DNA of 64,000 nt from Sphaerulina vaccinii (taxonomy: Eukaryota > Ascomycota > Dothideomycetes > Mycosphaerellales > Mycosphaerellaceae). The position numbers and the translations under genes were made by a program. The notes under the pieces were generated by a model. The model was not told the origin of the DNA. It ran no database searches and worked only from the letters and a program-made list of their open reading frames with translations. How positions within the stretch are numbered: position 1 is the first letter of the stretch; each line of letters opens with the position of its first letter. The stretch lies in contig JAKUDP010000001.1 in the NCBI GenBank assembly GCA_022570795.1, positions 1,612,001-1,676,000 of the forward strand, given 5' to 3'. Below are positions 1-12,334 of this stretch, in pieces.

Positions 1-1350
1 CCATTGATCCGCCACGGCAGTTGTCTGGGCAGTCCACAGGACTCGTGAATGCAGAGATTCGATGGGAGTCGCGATGTCGACAGCCGATGCGTATGTACGC
101 AACACCTCATTATTGTATGATTGCAGGAATTACACTCCCATCTCGCTTACCGGTATGCCGAGTCGTGGAAACGACCACACGCGTGCCCAAGTGGAGGGTT
201 CATCGTCCCCGCGATGCACACTTCAAGATGAGTTCTTGGCTATAGGTAAGGATAGCCTGACTTACAGGCACAACATAGGAGATCATCGATCATCGTCGTC
301 TGTAGGATGTCCTGTTTGCAGAAAGCCGGCGGGGACGTCTTGGGCCTCTTCAATGGGTAGAAATCCACCCGGTGCCGTGAGATTTTGCAGTACTTGTAAA
401 TCGATATTGATTGGTGATCTAGTCGATAGTAGGGAGTGAGGCATCTTATGCTGAACGTTTTGAATCAGGATGTCTTCTTCACTGGTGGTGGAGTTGGGCT
501 GCAAGCAGAACTCGAACTATCATTATCAGCGGGGTGGCGAGGCATTTCGAGGGATGATCTTGAAGTGAGGTCGTGTAATGCCAAATTCATCCATTTCTTC
601 CATTCTGTCTGCAGGTCGTCGCGAATCAGTCTCTCCACTCCTCCCTTCTTCGATGCTGTGAACTTTTCAACCACGGACTACTGCAGATCAATGCCGTGAA
701 AATCACGTGCAAGTGGATTGAGACGAGAAGAGAAGAGGTGGAGGATCCGTTATTGGCGCGCCTCCACAGCAGCGAATCAAGACAGCAGACAGCCTTGTGC
801 CCATTGCTCGCACGAACGCCGCTTCAGCTTGCCAGCAGCATCCGCAGCAAATCGCATGTGGCCACGCATCTTGGTTGGTGCTGTCTGCCCTGCGATTGTG
901 AAAGTGTGAAGGGTCCTTTGGTGGTCGCTCGAGCTCAAAGCGCCGTGAGACGGAAGAGGGCACGCAGAGGAAAGCAAGCAGCAGAACAGCGCGAGCAGAG
1001 CCAAGCAAGGGGGCCGCATACAGCAGACCACTCAACGAGGGACTACCGCTGTACTGGAGTCCGAGGCGCTGGAGCAGGCGCGAGCGAGGACATTCCTCCA
1101 GGGAGCGCACTCATCACAGACATCATAAGACATACCTCCCCTAACGACCTACGATACTGCGCGGCGGAGATCAGCGAGGCCGCGGTGAGAGGACCCCTCT
1201 GCCAGCCAGAGCACCACAACAGCACCGCCATTCGTTCATACCCTCCACCACCGATTGACCTGCGATACGTGCAGCAGGACTATCACAACACTGGCTTGAA
1301 CAAATACTTCAAAGGCAGGCGCGACCGCCAGGAGGAAGTCGCACAGCAAG
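1..1350. other. upstream region and probable long leader of the RasGEF gene
   Basis: No gene is supported here. The stretch from about 700 to 1350 is purine-rich and open in one frame, but that frame has no recognisable domain and overlaps the start of the RasGEF in another frame, so it is read as promoter and 5' leader. On the minus strand 603-283 two coding-like stretches share a frame but are separated by four consecutive stop codons. Confidence 0.4.
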
Positions 1351-4300
1351 ATGAACGGCGGACTAGCGGGCAGCACGAGCACGGGAGGTCAGCTGTACGT
1401 GCGGGCGCTGTATGACTATGAGGCCGACGACCGCACGAGCCTGAGCTTTCGCCAAGGGGACATCATACAAGTCATCACTCAGCTGGAGAGCGGGTGGTGG
1501 GACGGTGTGATTCACGGCGTGCGAGGATGGTTTCCCAGCAACTACTGCGCAATGGTGGCGTCGCCCGCGTATGATGATGGGACTGCGCGTCCAGGCAGGA
1601 GCGAGGACGGGACGGAGGAGTCAGGCGAGGAGTACGATGACCAGACGCAGACACAGCTGGGACAAACGCCAGAGGCCAGCAGGTCGCAGGAAGAGGCAGC
1701 ATTTTGGATCCCGCAGGCTACTCCGGATGGTCGCCTGTTCTACTTCAATACTTTGACCGGCGAGAGTACGATGGAGCTGCCATTGGAAGCGCCGACTTCA
1801 GCGAACGAGACCGGACCACGCGATCGCACCAACATCTACATTCCTGACATTACGCGACCTCCAGCTGAACTTCTGCAGCAATCGAGCTATGGAGGCGACG
1901 AAGACACGGACTACGCGTCCCACTCAGAAGCGGAGGACACTACTCGCACACGATCGTCGAACCTCTCCGGTGTAAGTCACATATCCGCACGTTTGTTGCA
2001 CCCTTCTAGAATTATGCGTGACACCTCACTAACGCCACTTATCTGTCAGCAGCGACGCAGACGTTCGTATTTGTCCGACGGCGTGTCACCTGCAACCTCC
2101 ATGGATTCGCTGAATGCTACCTCTCCGCTCAGCCGTTCTCGCACAAATCTTACAGAAGCAAGCAATGCATCGATTTCGGCAATGCAGCAGGGTATCCCAC
2201 CAATTGGTACCACCATGACATCCTTCGCTAACGCAGCTGGTAACACATCGAGCACTTCGTTATTACCTCGGAGGTTCTTTGACGATGCGCACGCCATTCC
2301 ATTGACCTGGAGTACTATGGTCGAAGACATGCGCCGAGCCGTACAGCGATATCGAGAAGTCATCAACGCCGGCGACAGATCAGAATACGTGCGCAAGGCA
2401 GAAGACATATCGGACCACTTGCGTCTGCTACTCGCTGCGGGATCTGGCACTACCGATAACCATTCGGGCAACCCATCCATAATCTCAACCAATAAGGCTC
2501 TTTACCCTCATTTCAGAGAGATGATGTCAAGGTTCTCAAAGCTCGTTCTTTCATCGCATATCGCGGCGGCCGACTTCCCGTCGCCGGATTCTGCTCAGAA
2601 GTGCTTGCAAGAGGCCGAGGGCGTTCTGCATGGCGTCTACGGCTTTGTTGAAGTCGCGCGACAGCAACGTGGCGAGGAGATCCCGAGGTTGACTCCTGGC
2701 TTTGTTACTGGAAGTCGTGTGGCTGGCAACTGGCAAACCAATGGATTGGACAGAAAAGACGCTTTGGCCAACATGTCCTTTATGGACGACGAGCAGGACA
2801 ATGCGCTCGAGCCACGCGAGGAATTGAACCAAGCGCTTCTGGACCGCCTTGATGATTTGAAGAGACTGATCAATACTAGCATCAAGAAACTCGACGAGCA
2901 CCTCCTCCTTCGTGACAAGCTCATCACTCCTCATAAGCATCGACAGATTGGAGATTCCATCTGCAAGACTGGAAGTGGAGTGATTGAGGTTTGTCGGCCA
3001 TATCTCTCCACCATCGAATCCATCAATCTGGCTCCACTCAACACTGCACTGCAGACTCCACAATTAAACGACTTCGCGGAACATAAGCAAAAGTTGTACG
3101 ACTCCACATCAGATCTCATCGTGGCGTGTCAAGCAGTAGCTAGCCCCTTGGGCGACGAGTGGGCCGAAGTGAGAGGACCCTCATTGGAAGAGCGTCTCAG
3201 TAGGGTCAAAACCGTTGGCAGGGATCTTGACGTTGCCGCGTCTCAGATACACTTTTCGCTGCAACTCTTATCGGAATTGATGCCTGCCGCACAAGGTCAA
3301 CAGCTGGAGTCAACTCAAAGAGATTCCCATCGTTTGACCGACGGCGGCGCTCCTTTTGAACAACATCATCGCAATAGCTCCAAGAGCCTCCGACCTACGA
3401 TCGCCGATGTTGGTCAGTCACGCTCTTACACCGAGGGCACAACACCAGTACGTGATGCGCAGCGACAAGGCGAAAGCTCAAAGGCTAGTCGCTTCTTCGG
3501 AGAAATGCCTGCAGACAACATGTCTGTTTCCACAGCAGGTGGCCGCGACTCCGAAGAGGTGCCCAATTACCTCAGGCTGGATCATGAAGGCGAGATTGCA
3601 TTCGATACCAAGTCAGACATACCGCAACTGCGAGGAGGTACGCTCACAGCACTCGTGGAGCAGCTCACAAGACACGATCGACTGGACTCGCCATTCAACA
3701 ATACGTTCCTTCTCACATACCGGTCATTCACAACTGGTCCAGAGCTATTCGAATTACTGGTTAAACGATGGACGATACAGCCACCGCCGGGCGTGGCCAA
3801 CCAAGACCTGGAACTCTGGATCAACAAGAAGCAGAAGCCCATTCGCTTCCGCGTGGTGAACATCATGAAGTCGTGGTTCGACAACTACTGGATGGAGCCG
3901 AATGACGAGACCAGCCAACTTTTGATGCAACGTGTGTATCAGTTCGCAAAGGACACGGTGCAATCTACCAGCACACCCGGAGCTGGACCCTTGATGACGG
4001 CCATTGAACAGAGGATGCGAGGCCACGACGCATCGAACAAGCGGCTTGTGTTGACGCTGAACTCGCAAGCACCTCAGCCCATCATACCGAAGAATATGAA
4101 GAAGCTGAAGTTCCTGGACATCGACGCACTCGAGTTTGCACGACAACTGACGATCATCGAATCGAAGCTGTATGGCAAGATCAAACCTACGGAGTGTTTG
4201 AACAAAACTTGGCAGAAGAAGCTCGCGCCCGGCGATCCCGACCCAGCTGAGAACGTCAAGGCCCTGATTCTGCACTCAAATCAACTTACCAATTGGGTGG

Positions 4301-4945
4301 CACAAATGATCCTGACTCAAGCGGATGTCAAGCGTCGTGTGGTTGTCATCAAGCACTTCGTCATGATCGCTGACAAGTGCAGAACACTCAACAACTTCTC
4401 GTGTCTGACGTCCATTATTTCAGCCCTGGGATCAGCACCTATCCATCGGCTGAACAGAACATGGTCTCAGGTCAATGCCCGCACCACCCAATCTCTGGAG
4501 TCTATGCGAAAGCTCATGGGATCGACCAAAAACTTCAACGAGTATCGCGAGGCTTTGCACAAGGCGAATCCACCATGCATTCCCTTCTTCGGAATCTATC
4601 TGACTGATCTGACGTTCATCGAAGATGGTATACCAGGCATTATCAAGAAGACACAGCTCATCAACTTCGCCAAGCGCGCAAAGACGGCAGAGGTCATTCG
4701 TGATATACAGCAATATCAGAACGTTCCGTATGGCTTGCAGCCTGTGCCTGAGCTGCAAGAATATATCCTGCGAAACATGCAAAGCGCTGGCGACGTACAC
4801 GAGATGTACGAGCGCAGCTTGCAGGTCGAACCTCGCGAGCGAGAAGATGAGAAGATTGCAAGGTCAGTTTGCACAGCGTACATCGTTCAGACAATTCAAA
4901 GCTAACAAATGTTACAGACTGCTATCAGAATCTGGTTTCCTATAG
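1351..4945 (+). CDS. Ras guanine nucleotide exchange factor (Cdc25-like) with SH3 and WW-like domains
   Basis: Activates Ras by promoting GDP/GTP exchange at membranes, upstream of cAMP or MAPK signalling (family knowledge). Exons 1351-1971, 2050-4862 and 4918-4945 give 1153 residues. Intron 1 (78 bases, GTAAGT...CAG) is a multiple of three and contains no stop, so retention would add 26 residues; its acceptor is a CAGCAG doublet. Intron 2 (55 bases) has the branch site GCTAAC, and the last exon ends LLSESGFL. Domains: SH3 at about 14-72 (ALYDYEADD, WW in ESGWWDG, GWFPSNYC); a WW-like segment near 115-145 (FWIPQATPDGRLFYFN) whose second Trp is replaced; a low-complexity Ser-rich region; RasGEF_N at about 735-860 (LTYRSFTTGPELFELL); CDC25 catalytic domain at about 895-1115 (IDALEFARQLTIIE, NFNEYREALHKANPPCIPF). 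The start is chosen because SH3 follows within 15 residues. Confidence 0.95.
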
Positions 4946-5846
4946 AACAGGAATCGCAGCAAATCTGATCTACCTAAACTTGAATCTAATTCCTTCTGGA
5001 AGGATACGGTCGGTCAATATCTTCCGTGGAACTTCAGGCGCAAAGAGAAGGCCCCAAGATGGGTGCCTGGCGAAGTCGTACCATCACCTCCGCCCAGCCC
5101 AAGGGATCCGCATGCTCCGACGAGCGGCTGGTATGATGATTGAGCTACAGCCGGAGACCGAGTCGATAGGCAGGCCTGGAGTCGTGCAGCATTTGTGCAT
5201 CATTGCTTGGGCTATTTGGATGAAGCCACTCCCGCTGGGCCGGTTTTGAGGAGACGAAAATGGCCGCAACAATAAGACGGATATCATGAAATGGAACGAC
5301 CAACGTGACGATGAATGGAAAGAAAGCGAAGTCGCTCGACAGTGCTCTGTGTCTCGGCATCGTATAGATTTGTGGAACTCGGCAGTGACGGTGCGTGTTC
5401 AGCATGAGGATTTAGGCCTTTGAGAAGGGCGTCGTGTGTCCTGGGTGGTAGCATTGCTCACAAGGAGACAAACGGTTCTTCCGTTGCACCTTCTAGCCAA
5501 CACAGACTCGCATTGTGTGCGAGATGTGTTCCACTTGTAGCTCTCGACAGAGATTCTTTATCAGAAAATATCTGTTACACAGCAGCCAGCAGCCGCTAGC
5601 AAAAGCGGATACCTGCAGCAAACGTGATCTTGTGCATGTGGAACGAAAATCATTCGCTCCTTCTCACTTCTTCATCTATTTGCGACCCAAGGAAGCAACA
5701 ACAAACTGCAAGTGATCCGCTACGCTTGTGATCGACCCCAGTAAAAAGTCATGATCCGCCACTAAACCACACTCTTGGAGAGACGACGCAACACAGACAA
5801 CGCCAAATCTTTCACCACGCGAGCCGTCATCCGGCGACACACCACC

Positions 5847-6950
5847 ATGTTCATCTCCGCTCTCGCAGTCCTGCTGCTCTCGGCGAGAAGTGCGTTCGCC
5901 ACTTGTGAGTGCGGGTACACAGTCATCAACGACGAGAACACACTCTTCTTCACAGAAGCACTAGAAACGGACTTCCTTCACGTGTCAGAACTTGCCACAG
6001 ACGCCAATCATACGTGGATTCCTCAGGCTTACAATGTCACACCGGCAGCTGCGAATGGACCATATGGCAAATCAAGCCAAGTCGAGAATGTCATTGCCAA
6101 TCCTGTGAAAGGTGGACAGTATAAATGGACTGGACCTGGAACGAATGGCGAGGATCCTGGATTGCAACTATGGGTCAGAAGTCAACTTCTCACTTCAGCT
6201 GGAAGTGAACTGGTGCCGATGGCAGAGATAGTCTCAGCTCGAGATGACATCTTATATGGAAGTTTCAGAATCGGCATGAAAACAGCTGGAGTCACTGGCA
6301 CTTGTGGTGCTTTCTTCTTTTACTTCAACGATACCAATGAGATTGATATGGAGTTCCTATCGAAGCAGAATGACAACAAAACGATCAACTTGGTCATTCA
6401 GTCACCTCAGAGTGCGAGTCTAGGATACGCTTCTGGTTCGGACTTTGAGACCCGCAATCTCACTTTCGGAGCTGAAGATGGGTATAATGAGTATCGCTTC
6501 GACTGGACTGCTGGTCGAGTGGACTTTTATGCCAATTCGGAGTTGCTGTCGAGCATTACGGAGAATGTACCCAAGGCTGCTGGAAAGGTTCATATCTCAC
6601 ATTGGAGTAATGGCAATGCTGGCTGGAGTGCTGGACCACCGACTGAAGATGCTGTTCTGACTGTGAGCTATGTCAAAGCTTACTTCAACTCATCGGATCC
6701 TGCTACGGTGGAGAAGTCACTGGAAGCCTGTACGGCGCCACAGGAGCTGTGTAGAGTGCCTGACCAGACTATTGCACCCAATCCTGGCGGAGCGAATGGC
6801 AACGAGACTGGCCAGACGACGTTCTTGACACTTCAAGGAAGCAATACGACGACGGATGGGCAGCCCAAGAAAGGTGGTGGAGGGCGATCAGGATTTCCAG
6901 AAGCGTGGTGGACTGCTTTCATAGTCGGAATTGTAGCTTTTCTAATCTGA
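5847..6950 (+). CDS. GPI-anchored GH16 family beta-glucanase / cell-wall transglycosylase
   Basis: Secreted enzyme likely to cleave or transfer beta-glucan in the cell wall. 367 residues in a single exon. The ATG at 5847 is preferred over an in-frame ATG at 5775 because it gives a clean signal peptide (MFISALAVLLLSARSAFA) followed by TCECGY. The GH16 jelly-roll core lies at about 50-290. The catalytic ExDxE motif is visible in NEIDMEFLSKQ, and the conserved HWSNGNAGWSAGPP supports the call. A Ser/Thr/Gly-rich tail leads to a hydrophobic C-terminus (WWTAFIVGIVAFLI) with small residues before it, typical of GPI attachment. Substrate (beta-1,3-, mixed-linkage or chitin-glucan) cannot be told from sequence alone. 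It stands alone, convergent with the transporter downstream. Confidence 0.92.
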   Translation: MFISALAVLLLSARSAFATCECGYTVINDENTLFFTEALETDFLHVSELATDANHTWIPQAYNVTPAAANGPYGKSSQVENVIANPVKGGQYKWTGPGTNGEDPGLQLWVRSQLLTSAGSELVPMAEIVSARDDILYGSFRIGMKTAGVTGTCGAFFFYFNDTNEIDMEFLSKQNDNKTINLVIQSPQSASLGYASGSDFETRNLTFGAEDGYNEYRFDWTAGRVDFYANSELLSSITENVPKAAGKVHISHWSNGNAGWSAGPPTEDAVLTVSYVKAYFNSSDPATVEKSLEACTAPQELCRVPDQTIAPNPGGANGNETGQTTFLTLQGSNTTTDGQPKKGGGGRSGFPEAWWTAFIVGIVAFLI

Positions 6951-7044
6951 AACAAGTGTATGCTATGCTATGCTTTCAAATATGCTATAACCCCAACGCC
7001 TACGCTAAAGTTCGAGTAGAATCAACAAATCAATCAACCAAGTC

Positions 7045-8848
7045 TCAGCAAGGCCCTGTGAAGCTGACCACGCTGGCCTTTCGTTCCTTCTCGTCTCCCT
7101 CTAGCACATGCTCACTTTCCAACTTCTGGTCCAGCGTGTGACCCTTGATCGACGAGAAAGCCAAGATCATACCAATACCACTGATTCCACACATCGTAGC
7201 AAACAGCATCCGGAATGCCCAAGCGTAAGCACCAAGCGCTCTCTCCTTGAGTGGACTGTCTGCCAAAGTATGCAGAAGATGCGCGAAACCTTCGGAGTTC
7301 TTCGCGATCGCAATCGGCAGATCCAATTCGATGAGGCGCTTCTGCAAGAAGTTCTGGAAGATGGTACCACCCAATGCAACACCGAAGCATAGTCCAAGTG
7401 ACCGCATGAACGAGTACATTGCCATAGCATGTGCAGCGTCCTTTTGCTGACAAGCCGCTTGCGCAGCCACACTATGTGCGATGAAGAGGATTCCTTGCCC
7501 GAGGCCTGCAGTGACGAAGAGCAAGATCCACTCCCAGGTTGGAGTATGCACATCCAGTAGCGTAAGGAGTCCTATAGCCAGTGTATTGAGCGTCCAACCA
7601 CTCCAGATCGCCCATCGATAGGATCCAACTCGAGCAATAACTGGTCCGACGATTCCGGAGACAGGAACGCAGACTGCGCAGAAAGCTAGAAGGTAGGTAC
7701 CAGCTTCCAGAGGAGAGTACATCTTCACTGACATGAGATAGAGACACAAAAAGTAGACTTCTGTGAATAGGCACATGGCTTGTAGGATAGAGCAGAGATA
7801 GATCGCAATGGCAGACCAGGAGTGGAAGAGCGACAGGCGCAAGAAAGTCTTGGTGGCCAGAAAGCGTTCGTAGAGACCTGTGGAAAAGACGACTGCCAGT
7901 CCGAGGATGATCGGTACGAGAGTCGCGGCACTTGTCCAAGAGTACTGAGTTCCGCCCCAGGTGATTCCGACGAGGAAAGTAGTCATACCGATGATGAACG
8001 TTGCGGAGCCGATCCAGTCTACTGAGCTGATCTTGTCTTGAATTGTGCTTTCTGGGCGTTTGTAGCGGAGGACGAAGGGTATGATGACTAGGGCGATGGC
8101 GCAGAAGGGGAGGTTGATGTAGAAGAGCCATCTCCAAGTCGTGACCTTAACAAGAGCGCCACCAATGATCGGCGCGATGTTGAATCCAATAGCAACAACG
8201 AATTGCTGCAGACTGAGATACTTGGCACGAGCTCGGAGTGGGACAAGGTCGCTCAAAATGATCAGATTGACCGAGAGTATACCTCCTCCACCAATGCCTT
8301 GGATCGTTCGACCAGCCAGCATGCTTCCCACGTTGTTTGCTGCGCAGCAGATGATGGAGCCAATGGTGAATAGCGATAGTGCTGTGAAGATCACAGAGCG
8401 GCGTCCGAAGATGTCAGCTAGTGCGGCCATGATGGGTTGGACTACTGCGTTGGCTAGGAGGTATGAGGAGGCGATCCAGAACGTTTTGATCGAGTCGGCA
8501 TTGAGGGCTTGTGAGACAGCCTGTATTGCTCTGGTCAGCTTCAGACACAGCAATGTCCCTTGTCGACGTACTGACCGGCAATGTTGCTGTGAGGATTGTC
8601 ATATCTAATGAGATTGCAAAGACCACGAAGATCTGGCCAAGGATAATAAGCTTGACCTGCCTCGAAGGCTTCCACTCTGGCTCGCTTTGTATTTGTTTCT
8701 CTTCATCGTGCATCCCAGGTCCTTGTTCCAGGGCATCCGCCATTGTAGTTGTCGTCATTGTAGATGTGTGTTTCTCTGCGTAGTCGATACTGGAGAATGT
8801 TGTTTGGCTAAAGAGCGAAGCATGCTTTTTATCTAGTGTGGTCTCCAT
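7045..8848 (-). CDS. MFS drug/H+ antiporter (DHA2, 14-TMS type)
   Basis: Predicted plasma-membrane efflux pump. Exon 1 is 8848-8576 and exon 2 is 8520-7045, giving 582 residues; the 55-base intron (GTCAGT...CAG) falls in phase 0 after the first membrane segment. A hydrophilic N-terminus of about 60 residues precedes TM1 (LIILGQIFVVFAISLDMTIL). The DHA motif A equivalent is seen in ALADIFGRRSVIF, and motif C-like residues in GIGGGGILSVNLIIL. About 14 hydrophobic segments follow, with a charged C-terminal tail. The substrate is unknown; such pumps export toxins or drugs. No biosynthetic genes flank it, so a cluster role is not supported. Confidence 0.93.
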
Positions 8849-10389
8849 GATGAAGATGTATGCGTGATCAAGGGGCGTGACCAGAGTAAGTCTTGACCGA
8901 GCCGTAGTGAATGTGAGGTGAAGTGAAGTTCGGTTGTGAGAGCAAGCAGACTGGGAAAGGATCTGCTACTTACATATGCTCCTGCAGCAGGGAGAATACA
9001 TAGCAACCACAGCTGGTGGGTCTCTGCTATAATGCATAGACTCGGGGTGTGCGAGAATGTTACGCGTCCCGGAGAGCAAGGTCGTTGACACGTGCGGTCT
9101 CTTATGAGTGCTCTTTCCTGATATCCGTCAAAGCTGCATATTCCTCTGGGCTGGACCAGATATGCGGAACCGAGTCCAGCAGGTCTGCCAATAAGGCTGA
9201 GCTGTGAACGCCTCTTCTGCTCGAAAGGGACAGCGTTCTGCTCAGGTTATCGGCGACACCTGTCAAAGTGGCTGCAGATAGAGCTTCGTGGCATGCTATG
9301 GGGCTTTCGACAAGACTTTTTGGGTAGGCTGAGCTGTTGGTGGCTGCATGGTAAGTGGAAGCTTATGCAGAAGCTAGCACGCCACGACACGTGCAAAGTC
9401 GAAAGGCTCACTCGAGCCACGATTGCTTGCACGTTATTGCTGGAGCATCAGGCCCACGGTGAGCTGTACTGTGTACTGTGCATGGACATTTCAGGTTTAG
9501 GGTATGGACGTCCTCATCGCGTGCCTGCACAGACAAGACCAGCCAGTGGTGTTGAGAGAACTATGGCCTTCTCAGGGAGATGAAGAAAGCTTATGGGAAG
9601 GCTGAACTTCTGAAGAGACAATGTGGATCTGACTACTAGTCAACCGGAAATCGTGTCAAGCCTGCAGAGTGCAACACACGTGTGCGGTATAGCTCGAAGC
9701 TGTTGCGGTGAGAATAACCGTGGGCGGGTTTGTGGCTTGAAATGAGCTGTTTAGACTTTCGGTGTCGGCGACGACTTGTCGGACAGGCCTTGAACACGAA
9801 AGATGAAGATTTGATGGTCCTTTCTGATGTATCTGATGTGTCGGCAGGCAGACTCGGGATGGAAGAGTGCTGTACAGGATCAAGGCAAGAAGAAAGAGAG
9901 TTGTTGAAAAGATGTCGCCGGTTTTCGGTTTCTGGCAAGTACGATCACTAGCGCGAAAGTGTCTTGGCTCCAATCGAGCCTCACATGTGCTTTCATTACT
10001 GTGTGCTACTTCTACACAGCACTAAACACATATCTGGCGGCTGTGTCTGCACGCGACAGTTACGACAACCCGTGAGATCAAGCGCGAACACTGTACTGGT
10101 CCACCTTTCCAGCTTCGCTCATCTTCCTGCTGCTTCATATGAGGGCATGCTTAGACATGCTGTGCACGGAAGCCAGACTTGGAGAAATTCGTCGCGCTGC
10201 TACTCGACGATCTGGCAGATCCTCTGAAATGCCATTCTCCGGTCAATCTCGCAATGAGGCCCAGGCGTACAGGTTATGGAGACTTCGCGCTCTTGCTGTG
10301 GCTTCTCTGCCATGATCTCCCTTCCTCTCCATTACGATTGCCGTGCTGTGAAAGTATGTTTGTTGACCGATATCAGGAGACGCAAGCTC
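8849..10389. other. intergenic region without a supported gene
   Basis: 1.5 kb between the antiporter start and the 3' end of the RNase H gene. Only short open frames without family features occur on either strand. The first few hundred bases probably hold the antiporter promoter. Confidence 0.5.
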
Positions 10390-11010
10390 TCACGTATCCA
10401 GAGCTCTGTTTGCAAGCGCGTCCGCCTCCTTGTTGAGCTCACGGTTGACATGCCAGAACTGCAGATCCACCCCGCCCACCTTACTATACTCCATCTCGCT
10501 CAGCTCCTCATGTAGCTCCTGCAATCCACCGAAATGCTCCACCTCCCTACCGTCGGCTCCTCTACCGCCATCAGCAATCCAGCCCTCTATCCACTGCGAC
10601 ATGGCGTTCACCAAGAACTGCGAGTCGGTCGCAATCTTGATCTGCTGAAGCTTCATGTCGCCGGCGCTGATGCTTGCGATGATGGGGAGCGCGTTTCCAA
10701 GCGCTTCGATTTCCGCGCGAGTGCTCGTTTGCGGCATAGTGTCAGGCACAAGTCCGGCTGTGTTGTATGGCGAATCGGGTCCGAAATAGACGCCATATGA
10801 AGCACGCGCGTTCGGCTGGCCATTGTCGCGACAGGCGCCGTCGATATGCACCACCATGGAGAATTCGTCTCTCTCGGGTTGTGCTGGGCCATAGGCCTGG
10901 AACATACTCTGTGAGATGCGCTTCTCAGGATTGTACCCGATCAAATCGCTGCGTGGTATACCATCGTCTGGATCGATATGAGTGAAAATGCGATGAACTT
11001 CATCCATCAT
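10390..11010 (-). CDS. RNase H-fold protein (ribonuclease H1-like)
   Basis: Degrades RNA in RNA:DNA hybrids (family role). Single exon, 206 residues, starting at a double ATG. The RNase H domain spans about 45-205, and all four acidic catalytic positions are visible: Asp in VVHIDGACRDNG, Glu in STRAEIEALG, Asp in IATDSQFLVNAM and Asp in NKEADALANR. The domain is followed almost at once by the stop. There is no N-terminal hybrid-binding domain, and the first 45 residues are not recognised. An insertion of about 20 residues rich in Gly and Glu (IADGGRGADGREVEHFGG) lies before the last catalytic block, as in other fungal members. Confidence 0.9.
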   Translation of the reverse strand: MMDEVHRIFTHIDPDDGIPRSDLIGYNPEKRISQSMFQAYGPAQPERDEFSMVVHIDGACRDNGQPNARASYGVYFGPDSPYNTAGLVPDTMPQTSTRAEIEALGNALPIIASISAGDMKLQQIKIATDSQFLVNAMSQWIEGWIADGGRGADGREVEHFGGLQELHEELSEMEYSKVGGVDLQFWHVNRELNKEADALANRALDT

Positions 11011-11460
11011 GACGTTAATTCCTTGCTACGCTTCGGAGGTGTTGTCTGCGACTTGTCAATGCGTGTGTGGGACGTTGAAGAGGTGCTGATGCTGCGCTAA
11101 TCTGTGTCAGTCTAGACCGTGAATGTGTTGTTGTTGTTGGAAGCTGTTGCAGCTTCGCTGGGAACTCTTTTCTCTGCATGTTTCGTGCGGAAAGAGCAAG
11201 CGTTGTGGCAAGAGTGTGTCGTAGAAAGTACCTCAACTTTGACCTCACTTCCCAATGTTCCCACTGGTATGCAACTTTATGGCCGTCTCCACATGTCCGA
11301 GTGGAGCCGAAGGTGTATGAAGGTCCACGCGACGCTTCTTGGCCCCGCCTCGTGTTGGGACGCATAGCATTGTGCTCATATAACACAAAGACATCTGCTT
11401 CTCGATTCCTTCATTCCCAATTCAAACTGCCCTCCAACGCATCCACAAAATTCCCCAACC

Positions 11461-12003
11461 ATGGCCTCCGAACCAACAATCCCCATGCCGCCTCGCGACC
11501 TCGAAGAAATCACGACAATCGACAACTCCCTCTCCTTCCCAACCTTCACATCCCACACAGCCTGGGTCTTAGGCTCTCTCCTCCGAACACGCCTCCTAGC
11601 ATTCGCAAAGCCCGCAGTAATAGACATCAGCCTAGCACATGGCAACCACTGCCTCTTCCATGCAGTAACACACTCCGGAACAGCTCCAGACAATGATTCC
11701 TGGGTATCTCGTAAACGGAATACTGTCCTACGCTTCGGAGCCTCTACTTGGTTTCAACACAACAAGTATAAAGGCGATGAAGGGGCTTTCGCTGCCAAGT
11801 TTGCTTTAGGGACTACAGCTGGAGAGTATGCGATTCATGGTGGTGGTTGGCCGGTCAGAGTGCAAGGTGTGGAAGGGATTGTTGCGGTGATTGTTGTTAG
11901 TGGGTTGAAGCAGGAACAGGATCATGGGATTATTGTGCAGGTTGTTAGTGAGTATTTGGAGGAGTTGGGGATTGAGATGGGTGAGAAGAAGAAGGAGGAT
12001 TGA
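11461..12003 (+). CDS. UPF0303 / HbpS-like domain protein (yeast Ybr137w-like)
   Basis: Single exon, 180 residues. The core at about 20-165 matches the UPF0303 pattern: SLAHGNHCLFHAVTHSGTAP, then a conserved WVSRKRNTVLRFGASTWF block, then EYAIHGGGWPVRV and GIVAVIVVSGLKQEQDHGI. The family fold is HbpS-like; the yeast relative is a soluble oligomer linked to the GET tail-anchored-protein system, but the biochemical role is unsettled. The start follows an AC-rich leader with an ATATAA-like element about 85 bases upstream. The C-terminus is charged (EMGEKKKED). It is divergent from the RNase H gene with about 450 bases between starts. Confidence 0.9.
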   Translation: MASEPTIPMPPRDLEEITTIDNSLSFPTFTSHTAWVLGSLLRTRLLAFAKPAVIDISLAHGNHCLFHAVTHSGTAPDNDSWVSRKRNTVLRFGASTWFQHNKYKGDEGAFAAKFALGTTAGEYAIHGGGWPVRVQGVEGIVAVIVVSGLKQEQDHGIIVQVVSEYLEELGIEMGEKKKED

Positions 12004-12334
12004 TCAAGCGAAGAAGAGGCGGTGATGTGGAAGAATCAGGGAAGCTGAGTAAGGAAGTGTGACGAGTCGTTCATTTAGTTGCTTATGAACGGATGCACTC
12101 TTGCAAGTGTTGTAGAGTATGGCCTGCGAGTACGGCGATCTGGTTGCCATATGTTACCTGCGAGGCTCGCTCAGCGTGCATGCAGTAACATGGCGCGATA
12201 TATGTGTCGAGTAGCAGCGGCTAGGAGCATGTCAAAAGATGGATTTGGCATGAGGCAGAGACAGGAAGCGAGGATATGAGCAGTGGCGTAAGAGGCGTAA
12301 GGCAGCGCTGTCAATGAACAAATGGTAGAGCAAA

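Noticed and set aside
696..1415. 239-codon plus-strand frame upstream of the RasGEF
   Set aside because: No domain, Arg/Gln-rich composition, and it overlaps the RasGEF start and SH3 coding in another frame; more likely leader sequence.
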